Source: Phycisphaerales bacterium
GTDB taxonomy: Bacteria; Planctomycetota; Phycisphaerae; Phycisphaerales; UBA1924
Direction of reading: 5' to 3'
Assembly (NCBI GenBank): GCA_020847535.1
Contig: JADLBU010000001.1
Location: forward strand, 1 to 48,166
Length of the DNA stretch: 48,166 nt
Part shown: positions 9,682 to 16,980 of the stretch, one piece after another
Position numbering within the stretch: position 1 is the first letter of the stretch
How the letters are laid out: every line of letters begins with the position of its first letter
Translations under genes and position numbers: made by a program
The notes under the pieces: generated by a model
What the model saw: the letters and a program-made list of their open reading frames with translations, nothing else
Told to the model about the DNA's origin: nothing
The model's database searches: none

Positions 9682-11546
9682 ACGAACAGCCCGGAACGGC
9701 CCGTCCCGCTCGCGCAAGCCGGTGCGCCGTCTACACCCGCAAGTCTAGCGAGGAGGGCTTAGATATGGCCTTCAACTCGCTCGACGCCCAACGTGAGGCG
9801 GGCCGCGACTTCATCAAGAGCCAACGTGGGCAGGGATGGACCGCCGTCAGCACTCACTATGACGATGGCGGATACTCCGGTGGAACCACCGAGCGTCCCG
9901 GCCTTCAGAAGTTGCTCGCCGACATCAAGGCCGGGCGCATCGACGTCGTGGTCGTGTATAAGGTTGACCGTCTGAGCCGCTCCCTGGCCGACTTTGCACG
10001 GCTCATGCAGTTCTTCGATGAGCACGGCGTCAGCTTCGTCTCTGTGACCCAGCAGTTCAACACCACGACCTCGATGGGGCGGCTGACGCTTAACATGCTG
10101 CTCTCGTTCGCGCAGTTCGAGCGTGAGGTCGCGGGCGAGCGAATCCGCGACAAGATCGCCGCCACCAAGCGCAAGGGTGTGTGGGTCTGCGGCCAACCCC
10201 CACTTGGGTACCGCCTGCTCCGGGAAGGAGATCCAGATTTCAAGCCTGGTGATCGAACGTTGCGGATCGTTGAGCCCGAGGCGGCGCTCATCCGTGCCAT
10301 CTTCAAGGGGTACCTGGAACTGGGATCGCCGATCAAGCTCGCCGAGAGGCTCAACCGCCAGGGCCACCGTACCCGGCGCTGGACGAGTTCCACCGGCAAA
10401 GCCCATGGCGGCAACCCCATGACGCCCCAATACCTGTACGGCGTGCTCACCAACCCGGTCTACATCGGCCGAATCACCCATAAGCGCCGCAGGCAATGCG
10501 CACCGTCCGGAGAGCGCCGCTCAAACCCCGCAAGTCGCCGCCGCGAGCATGCCGAGCAGCCGGGAGATGTGTGGCCGGGATTGCACAAGCCGATCATCGA
10601 TCAGGTGACCTGGGATCGCGTGCAAGCCCTGATGGGCGGCATTCAACGGGCTCAACGCCAGCAGTGGACCCACACGCACCTGCTCAAGGGCAAGCTGCGG
10701 ACGTTTGAGGGCGCGGTCATGAGCCCGTCCTCGGTCCAGCGGCCGAGCACCAAGCGTCAGGACCAAACCGCCTCCGATCAGAAGCGCATCATCTATTACT
10801 ACGTCAGCCAGAAGGCGATCAAGCAGGGATACAAGCACTGCCCAATCAAGACCGTCAACGCCGGGCATTTGGACGATGTTGTCCGCGGGCTGGTGCTGGA
10901 CCACCTGCACGGAACCCTTGAGGTCGACATTCGCGCGTTTGAGCCATCGGTACGGGATCGCCACATCCGGGACATCATCACCGATGTCGTGCTCGCGCCC
11001 GATTCGCTCACGCTGGCGCTCGACCGGCAGAAGCTCGCGGACATGCCCGCGATCATCACGAAGCGGGTCGGATCCAAGGGAGATGCACCCCGAAACGCTC
11101 CAGCACCAACCGCTATCCCTACCTGCGCCTTCAAGCCCAAGGTTGATGACCATGACGGCGTCATCCGAATGACGGTCCGTCTCCAGATCAAACGCCTGGA
11201 CGGACGGCGCTTCCTCCTCGGTCCGGATGGGCAGGACCTCCTGACCACGATCACCGCCGAGGGCCGCCCCATTCCACGCGAGCACATCGTCCACGCCATC
11301 GGGCTCGCCTATGCGTGGCGAGATGAACTCCTCCGCACCGGCGGCCGCATCGTCGACCTCGCCCACCAATACGGCCTAGCCGATGGAAGAGTTCACCGCC
11401 TGCTCACCCTTACGCAACTGAAACCCGAGCTCCTGCGCCGAGCACTCAAGGGCGAACTCCCTGCGACGGTTACACTCGACGGCTTGATTGCCACCAGCGC
11501 TAACCTGGATTGGGAATTGCAGGCGGTTGACTATTCACCGGCTTGA
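9678..11546 (+). CDS. Large serine recombinase
   Basis: This 622-residue protein of the large serine recombinase (resolvase/invertase superfamily) cuts and rejoins DNA for integration and excision of mobile DNA. The N-terminal catalytic domain (about 14-160) has YTRKSSEEG with nucleophile Ser23, the conserved VVYKVDRLSRSLADF (about 92-106) and FEREVAGERIRDKI at the start of the linker helix. The middle 'recombinase' domain follows (PPLGYRLL to about residue 290). A degenerate zinc-ribbon-like segment comes next (LLKGKLRTFEGAVMSPSS ... YYYVSQKAIKQGY), without the usual four cysteines. The C-terminal part has an HTH-like run (VDLAHQYGLADGRVHRLLTL). Start ATG 9678 overlaps the DUF2924 stop by ATGA. 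The gene appears intact although its upstream partners are fused and truncated. It is convergent with the minus-strand operon ending at 11633, and no terminator is obvious between them. Confidence 0.92.
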   Translation: MNEQPGTARPARASRCAVYTRKSSEEGLDMAFNSLDAQREAGRDFIKSQRGQGWTAVSTHYDDGGYSGGTTERPGLQKLLADIKAGRIDVVVVYKVDRLSRSLADFARLMQFFDEHGVSFVSVTQQFNTTTSMGRLTLNMLLSFAQFEREVAGERIRDKIAATKRKGVWVCGQPPLGYRLLREGDPDFKPGDRTLRIVEPEAALIRAIFKGYLELGSPIKLAERLNRQGHRTRRWTSSTGKAHGGNPMTPQYLYGVLTNPVYIGRITHKRRRQCAPSGERRSNPASRRREHAEQPGDVWPGLHKPIIDQVTWDRVQALMGGIQRAQRQQWTHTHLLKGKLRTFEGAVMSPSSVQRPSTKRQDQTASDQKRIIYYYVSQKAIKQGYKHCPIKTVNAGHLDDVVRGLVLDHLHGTLEVDIRAFEPSVRDRHIRDIITDVVLAPDSLTLALDRQKLADMPAIITKRVGSKGDAPRNAPAPTAIPTCAFKPKVDDHDGVIRMTVRLQIKRLDGRRFLLGPDGQDLLTTITAEGRPIPREHIVHAIGLAYAWRDELLRTGGRIVDLAHQYGLADGRVHRLLTLTQLKPELLRRALKGELPATVTLDGLIATSANLDWELQAVDYSPA

Positions 11547-11632
11547 CCGCCAGTTGGCGGTGTTCCCGCACACTGCAAATGGGACCGAATTGAGTTCTAA
11601 CCGCGTCGAGGCCATCCGACGCTGAACCCCGA

Positions 11633-12706
11633 TCATAGGCGCAGTTGCTCGCACGAACCGCACGAGAGGGTTTCAGCCGTATCGTCCTGAAGGGGATCCT
11701 GTTCCGGATTCATGGTCACAGATCTCTTTTCGACGAGTTGCTGAGCAAGGGCGGCAGCGAATGTACTGGTCGCAGCTCGCATCAGACCGCGTGCCCCTAG
11801 ATATCGACAGTTCAGTGACGCGAGCGCCTGTCCAAATTTGGCGGCCTGGGTTAGCACATCCAAGCTCAACGACCATCGCCGCTGGGTTGCGGCCGCATGC
11901 AGGCAGATCAGGATGCCAGCCGTACAGGCATCTCCCGCGCCAGCTGCGTCCTTGAACGCGGGGACTTCGTACGCCGGCAGGTGCCGCCACTGTCCTTTCT
12001 TGCCGCCTCGGCTCGTCCGGAGCCGTAGTCCAACAGGGCCAAGTGTTTCGATCTCGACAGGAGCAGCAACACGCGCAAGCGAACTCGCAAACTTCTGGCG
12101 ATGTTCGTGGGAGAACTTGAGGACGGTGCTCTCACGAGCACACCGCTCGAAGAGCCGTGGTTCACCAAGACCGGCGGGCTCAAAGAAGACCAGACCGCCC
12201 GATGCTCTGACCTGCTTCGCCGCATCGATCGCAGCGGGACACGCTCGGTCGATGTACAAAACCGCGGGCGAATCTGCGAGATCACTGAGCGCCCCGCGTA
12301 CCGTCGGAATGGTCGGCGGCGTGAAGCGAGGGAGCCAGCCTTTGCAGGTTGGACAGGCAAATCGAAACCGGTGCTCGGGCTGACCGCTGGCGCTGGCGAC
12401 GAATTCCTGGATGATGACTGGAGTGCCGACCTTGCTCTCGTGCCGCACATGCGACCAAGTCACGCCAAGCCTTTCGAGCTCTGTTCGTACGATGACCCCG
12501 GCTGGGTCATCCCCTAACCTGGCGATCGGGACCGCTTGCCAGCCTGCCCACTGCAAGAACGCCAGCACGTTGCCGCAAGATCCCCCCGCAGCTCTGATTG
12601 AGCGACCGTCTCGAACAACGACATCCTGCGAAATCAGTCCGATTCCGACAATGGTCGGTCTCGTTGTGGCTGGCCTTCGAGTCCTTTGATTCCGAGTGCT
12701 CGTCAT
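11633..12706 (-). CDS. PfkB-family kinase of a PRTase-CE-like operon
   Basis: This ribokinase/PfkB-type kinase is 357 residues from ATG 12706; a GTG at 12730 is possible. It should phosphorylate a sugar or nucleoside with ATP. Seen: the glycine-rich first signature GGSCGNVLAFLQWAG (41-55) and the second signature DAAGAGDACTAGIL (253-266) with the anion hole GAGD and catalytic Asp259. Odd features are a CPTC pair at 118-121 in the lid/substrate region and a C-terminal SCGSCEQ tail, which suggest metal binding or are family-specific. The substrate cannot be read from sequence. It is the last gene of the five-gene minus-strand operon, 71 nt after the preceding stop. Working with a SIS domain, a HAD phosphatase and a phosphoribosyltransferase, it probably acts on a phosphosugar or nucleotide-like molecule; that link is inference. 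Confidence 0.87.
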   Translation of the reverse strand: MTSTRNQRTRRPATTRPTIVGIGLISQDVVVRDGRSIRAAGGSCGNVLAFLQWAGWQAVPIARLGDDPAGVIVRTELERLGVTWSHVRHESKVGTPVIIQEFVASASGQPEHRFRFACPTCKGWLPRFTPPTIPTVRGALSDLADSPAVLYIDRACPAAIDAAKQVRASGGLVFFEPAGLGEPRLFERCARESTVLKFSHEHRQKFASSLARVAAPVEIETLGPVGLRLRTSRGGKKGQWRHLPAYEVPAFKDAAGAGDACTAGILICLHAAATQRRWSLSLDVLTQAAKFGQALASLNCRYLGARGLMRAATSTFAAALAQQLVEKRSVTMNPEQDPLQDDTAETLSCGSCEQLRL

Positions 12707-12777
12707 TAGGGCCGCCCATGACGGGGCCACGCTCGATGCTCACCACCCAGCGGCCCGTCGCCATTTGATGGTGGTAG

Positions 12778-13941
12778 TCATCGGCGTTCAGCAGCCGCCG
12801 GCTCGATTCTAGGACTCGCTTCTGGACCGCCCCGGCCGACCGAGGGAGCCACGACCTGGGCGGCATACGCCTCTCCCGCAAGCCACAAGTGGTGCAACCG
12901 GCTCGATTGCGAGCGGTCAATGGACAGGAGGCCGTCGCGGGGAACGAATTCGACCGCCTCGACATATCGAACCGGGAAGTCCTGCTCGATTGCGGCCAGC
13001 ATCGTGCCTACCGCTAGGGGCTTGGCCCCTACGGGGGACAAGACCAGCTGCGAGCCGCCGACTTCCTGGAAGATCCTTCGGCGGGTGCGGTCGATCCGAA
13101 GCACGGTTCTGTACACATCGAGCGGATTGCTCTCGTCGGCGTAGATCACGTTTCGGGCGTGTACCTCCCAACTGTTTTCCAGCTCTGCCGAGTAGTGGTC
13201 CATGAGTTCCTCGGGCCGGCGGGGGTCGGCAGCTGGGAACGGGAGTATCGGGCACACGTCGTGGGGGTCGACGCGGCGAAAAATCCGTTCCAGCACTGCG
13301 CGCTTCCCCAAGGCAATGTGCGGCATCCAGAGACGGATCGCTTCGGTATTGCTGTCGAGTTCCAGGCGGCCCTGGTATCCATGTGGCGCAACCACGGCAT
13401 CCGAGTAGTTCGCTTCGATGGAGCGTTCGACCTCAGGGTTGACCGTGATTGTCAGATGCAGGTTCGTGCGGTGGCCGCCGCTGCGTACGAGTTCATCTAG
13501 GAATCGGACAAGGGGAAAGAACACCCCGATCGACAGGGCGCTGACATCCACCAACACGTCCGTGAAGTTCGCGGGGGCCAGTTCGGCCAGCGCTCGCACG
13601 GCAGCCCGACCGCCTGTCACCGCTCCGTCGAGCGCAAACACCTCGATTGGCACCGTCGATGTGTTGGTGAACAACCCTGACATGAGGGCGGTGTTCGCGT
13701 CGGCGGCATCGACCAGCGCTCGGGCCGGCGACGGTCGTTGCTCTCTGATCAGCATGGCCGTTGTGCGGTCAGCAGCCGCGGCAGCGAGGACTTGAGCTAC
13801 ATGCGTACTGCGAGGATCGAAGCCGGCGCCCGCTACAAGAAGAACTCGGCGAGTGGTATCACCAAAATGGTCGGTGATGAAATCGCGGGCATGCGCATCA
13901 CGATGGCGCACCGCAGGATTCCAGCGGCTTCCCTTGCTCAT
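12778..13941 (-). CDS. Unrecognised Rossmann-like protein of the PRTase-CE-like operon
   Basis: A 387-residue protein from ATG 13941, which overlaps the ATPase stop by ATGA, so the longer frame to 14130 is not used. I do not recognise a named family. Visible: an N-terminal hydrophobic strand plus glycine turn RRVLLVAGAGFDPRST (31-46), as in a Rossmann-type nucleotide site; a second strand FTDVLVDVSALSIGVFFPL (126-144); NPEVE (168-172); and a late motif QLVLSPVGAKPLAVGTMLAA (298-317) that faintly resembles the substrate loop of CARF-type nucleotide sensors. There is no signal peptide or membrane segment. Sitting between the ATPase and the PfkB kinase in one transcription unit, it could be the ligand sensor or effector of the system. 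That is conjecture; a structure prediction would decide. Confidence 0.75.
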   Translation of the reverse strand: MSKGSRWNPAVRHRDAHARDFITDHFGDTTRRVLLVAGAGFDPRSTHVAQVLAAAAADRTTAMLIREQRPSPARALVDAADANTALMSGLFTNTSTVPIEVFALDGAVTGGRAAVRALAELAPANFTDVLVDVSALSIGVFFPLVRFLDELVRSGGHRTNLHLTITVNPEVERSIEANYSDAVVAPHGYQGRLELDSNTEAIRLWMPHIALGKRAVLERIFRRVDPHDVCPILPFPAADPRRPEELMDHYSAELENSWEVHARNVIYADESNPLDVYRTVLRIDRTRRRIFQEVGGSQLVLSPVGAKPLAVGTMLAAIEQDFPVRYVEAVEFVPRDGLLSIDRSQSSRLHHLWLAGEAYAAQVVAPSVGRGGPEASPRIEPAAAERR

Positions 13942-15863
13942 GGAGCATCGCCTCCCTGCCAGGCGACCAACTCCGCGGTTGTCGTCTCGATGAACCCTCC
14001 GCGCTTCAGCGTGAGGCCATAGTGAAGAATCGGTATGCCGCCAAGTTCGAGAAGGCACCACACCTGGTTCTTGCATTCGTAACCAGGCACTAGGGTGATC
14101 ACGTTGTAGGCGACGGCGAACTGAAGCCATCGCGCGAATTCGGGCTGGCGCTCCGGCAACGCCTCGAAATCCGTCTGCGGAATGCCCACGGCGTTTGCCC
14201 CGGACGCTAGTGGCGCGTTGGGCTCAAGCGACTCGGTCAGGCAACGCCGTGCGATGGCCTCCACAAGGCGACGAACCTGGGCCACGTAGGGAAAGTTCCA
14301 ATCCTGCATCATCCTTTGAGCCGCCGTCGTCAACTCGGCGTGCTGAGTCCGTGCCTGGAGGGTTCCGGCACGTCCACGGGTGAGTTGCGCGGCACTCGCC
14401 TCAACCAGCACGGCCGCCAACCGCAAGAACTGTTCGGCGTTCTCCGAGCTCGCGTCGCAGAGGTCATCGAAGCCATAGAAGAAAGGTCGCTGCTCATGAT
14501 GGTGGAGGTGAAGGTGGGCACCATCAACGACTCCCGAATTCACGTCCATGGGTCGCAGCTGCGGCGTGTTCTCATCCGTCTCAAAGAGCCCTCGATGTTT
14601 CTCAGCTCGCTTGGAGAAGCGGTGCATCATAATCAACGTCACCGCCGACCGAACGTCGTCGGGAAGTGCCCCAGCACCGGCCTCGTAGGATGCCACCTTC
14701 GTCCGGATTGCCGAGAGTCGCTTGTCTGAAATACCCAGCTTCTTTGCCGTGCGCTCGACGCTGACGCCCAGCTCTCTCTGTTTCGCAGCCGGCAGTGGCT
14801 CTGCCTCGCTCGGCAGCAGCGCGGGTAGGCTCGTCAGCTGCTTTGAGTTGAACTGCGGCATTTGGCGGAGATAGCGGTCACCCATGTCTCTCGCCATCCT
14901 TCGGAAGGTTGTGCGGGCGGTGCGCCGTCCCCCTCCCTGCAGCACGACTTCGGTAACTTCGCGCCGCAGCCCGATACCTGGAAGCTCACTCTCGGTTGAG
15001 GGCTCCTCGGTCATCGCACGCAGCGCTTCCGCTGGGTTCAACACGTCCATCCGTGTGATCAGCCAACGAGAGACACGAAGCTCTCGCCGGATCAACCAGC
15101 GTCGAAGGGCTTCGAACTGCTCGGGATGGAGCGTGTGTGCATCGTCAAGAACCACCAGCGGCACCAGGTCGCCGTGGTACTGGAATGGATACCCGCGAAT
15201 CCGAATCCGGTCGATCACGTCGAACGGTCGGTAGCTGCTCGTGGCATCTACAGGCAAACTGCCAACCTGCGGCGCCACGAGGGAACTGATGACCCCGTAC
15301 AGGGCTGCCTCAACGTCGCGGGCCCGCTTGGCTAGGCCCGGACCATGCGCTCCACCGATAGACTCGATTGCCGAATAAGCGTCCGCGCGCGGAACGATCT
15401 CAATCCGGTCCTCTTCAACCCCGGCCCCCGCGAGCGACCGGATCCACGCCAACACCGAACGTGCCTGGATGAGCCCGTGCATCAGGGACGAACGCAACTC
15501 TGGCGGGTATGGGAATTCCCAGAAGTCCCGGTAATCCGTCTCCAGAGGGAGGCGGCATCCTGCAACTGCAGGCCGCTCGTCTCGAATCGCACCAACATCC
15601 GTGAGCGCGCCGACGAGTGGCCGAAAATTGTCCACATCGCGGTTGCGCAGCAAGGCTGCGAGACAGGTGGTCTCAAAGAGCCGCGCGAGGGTGGTCTTGC
15701 CGCTTCCGGGCGTCCCCCGAATCATCACCAGTCGGTCGTAAAGGCGACCCGACGACCCCTCCTCGCCGAGGAAGTACTTCACGGGCTCGGGGCTGACGAG
15801 GGCGAGGAATGCCTCGTCCTCGCGAACGTACTCGGTGGCTCTTCTCAGAAAGGGGTTGGCCAT
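13938..15863 (-). CDS. ORC/CDC6-like P-loop ATPase of the PRTase-CE-like operon
   Basis: A 641-residue ATPase from ATG 15863 (MANPFLRRATEYV), 10 nt after the PRTase stop; the longer frame to 16400 would run deep into the PRTase gene. Walker A is RGTPGSGKTTLARLFE (G50-T58 core), Walker B is LVPLVVLDDAHTL (about 233-245), followed by RRWLIRRELRVSRWLITR with a sensor-like Arg. This matches the ORC-CDC6-like AAA/STAND-type ATPases encoded next to PRTase-CE proteins, as I recall them. The middle region is helical with a possible HTH (RTAKKLGISDKRLSAIRTKV). The C-terminus (CLLELGGIPILHYGLTLKRGG) has a winged-helix feel. It is likely the sensor or switch that couples ATP hydrolysis to recognition of a nucleic acid or partner; the role is inferred, the ATPase assignment is firm. 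Confidence 0.87.
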   Translation of the reverse strand: MANPFLRRATEYVREDEAFLALVSPEPVKYFLGEEGSSGRLYDRLVMIRGTPGSGKTTLARLFETTCLAALLRNRDVDNFRPLVGALTDVGAIRDERPAVAGCRLPLETDYRDFWEFPYPPELRSSLMHGLIQARSVLAWIRSLAGAGVEEDRIEIVPRADAYSAIESIGGAHGPGLAKRARDVEAALYGVISSLVAPQVGSLPVDATSSYRPFDVIDRIRIRGYPFQYHGDLVPLVVLDDAHTLHPEQFEALRRWLIRRELRVSRWLITRMDVLNPAEALRAMTEEPSTESELPGIGLRREVTEVVLQGGGRRTARTTFRRMARDMGDRYLRQMPQFNSKQLTSLPALLPSEAEPLPAAKQRELGVSVERTAKKLGISDKRLSAIRTKVASYEAGAGALPDDVRSAVTLIMMHRFSKRAEKHRGLFETDENTPQLRPMDVNSGVVDGAHLHLHHHEQRPFFYGFDDLCDASSENAEQFLRLAAVLVEASAAQLTRGRAGTLQARTQHAELTTAAQRMMQDWNFPYVAQVRRLVEAIARRCLTESLEPNAPLASGANAVGIPQTDFEALPERQPEFARWLQFAVAYNVITLVPGYECKNQVWCLLELGGIPILHYGLTLKRGGFIETTTAELVAWQGGDAP

Positions 15864-15873
15864 GGATTCACGC

Positions 15874-16980
15874 TCAGGAGTGACGCTGCCGGCGCCTGAA
15901 AAGAGACCGCATCGGGTGAGTCCCGTTCTCGCCGTCCGTCTCCGCCCACAGCAGCGCCACCGAGTTGTTGGGGGTGTTGTGCTCCAGGACCAGTGGAAGT
16001 GCACAGGCACCGAAGCCGAGCCTGACATCCGCCGTCCCGCCCACGCTGATGTGGACCGATTGGATCGCGGGGTCGTAGTACTTCTCCACAAGGTCCATGA
16101 ACGCCCCGTGCTGCTCCCGTCCCACCCTGACGGTGGATGGCAGTACCGTGCCGAAGGTGAACGTGATGGCGTTGAACCAGTTGGACGCAAGTGCCGCTCT
16201 CGCGGCGACATCGGCGGCAGGAATCCCAGTGCTCGCTTCGTGCGATGCCACGTAATGGTGCACGCACAGAGCCCATCCATCCGCGAAGACGTCCTGAAGC
16301 GGCGCGATCGTGCGCCGGAACTTGACAAGCTTCCCGTCCCATCCTCCCGCCGCATCAGGATCCGGTCTGAGAAACGTCTTCCCGCTGCCGGCGAAGTCAT
16401 CGATGAGATAGACGACTTCGAACCTGGCCGAGGAGTCGTCCGTATCCTTTCGCAGCTTCTTCACCGCTGACGCCCATCGCGAGGGCTCGAGTTCTGTGGC
16501 GATCATGACCTGTTCGTTGCTGATCACGCCTGTATTGGAGCGGCGCAGAGCATCCATTCTCGCCCCGTCGCTCAGCCCGAGGAACAGCGTCCGTCTCAGA
16601 AGCGAGTCATATGCCTTTTCCAAGCCGGGAGTACTCCACACTTGATGCGGCTTGAGACCGTGACGCTCAGCGATGATTCCGACGAGGCGGTCTCGCACAA
16701 CTTCTGGGTAGAAGAGGTCAACGAGATGCTGCATCTCCGGGGGACTCAAAAAGATCAAGTGATAGCGGACGAAGTCGTAGGCGGCTTGCCGCTCCGAGGG
16801 GGCAAACTGCTGGAGCCAATCAGCGAGAGACTCCACGAAAAGCACGCCGGCGGAGTAATCGCGATAGGAGTCGTACTTGAGGCGCGAGATCAGTCGCAAC
16901 CAGGCGTACTCGCGGCTGCAGACTTCGTTCGACCAGCCCATGATCTCGGCCAGGAGACGGAGAGCAAGGTCTTGTTTCAT
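15874..16980 (-). CDS. PRTase-CE-like phosphoribosyltransferase
   Basis: A 368-residue protein from ATG 16980, whose ATGA overlaps the stop of the SIS-HAD gene. The key motif is FEVVYLIDDFAGSGKTFLR (187-205): hydrophobic strand, two acidic residues, then a glycine/serine loop, as in the PRPP-binding loop of type I phosphoribosyltransferases. In this conflict-system family the loop reads DDF.GSGKT. Upstream is a helical N-terminal domain (1-150: SREYAWLRLISRLKYDSYRD). Downstream strands FNAITFTFG and GACALPLVLEHNTPNNSVALLW complete the fold. The motif superficially looks like a Walker A but lacks G.x4.GK spacing. It should bind PRPP or a ribose-5-phosphate nucleotide; whether it transfers, hydrolyses or only senses is unknown. 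Gene order (SIS-HAD, PRTase, ATPase) and tight overlaps argue for a co-translated complex. Confidence 0.83.
   Translation of the reverse strand: MKQDLALRLLAEIMGWSNEVCSREYAWLRLISRLKYDSYRDYSAGVLFVESLADWLQQFAPSERQAAYDFVRYHLIFLSPPEMQHLVDLFYPEVVRDRLVGIIAERHGLKPHQVWSTPGLEKAYDSLLRRTLFLGLSDGARMDALRRSNTGVISNEQVMIATELEPSRWASAVKKLRKDTDDSSARFEVVYLIDDFAGSGKTFLRPDPDAAGGWDGKLVKFRRTIAPLQDVFADGWALCVHHYVASHEASTGIPAADVAARAALASNWFNAITFTFGTVLPSTVRVGREQHGAFMDLVEKYYDPAIQSVHISVGGTADVRLGFGACALPLVLEHNTPNNSVALLWAETDGENGTHPMRSLFRRRQRHS

Noticed and set aside
11547..11560. CCGCCA-GT-TGGCGG palindrome after the recombinase as a terminator
   Set aside because: Two-base loop and no T-run; too weak to call.
13938..16400. 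Longer start for the ATPase gene (to 16400)
   Set aside because: It would overlap the PRTase by over 500 nt with nonsense sequence; ATG 15863 begins the ATPase domain.
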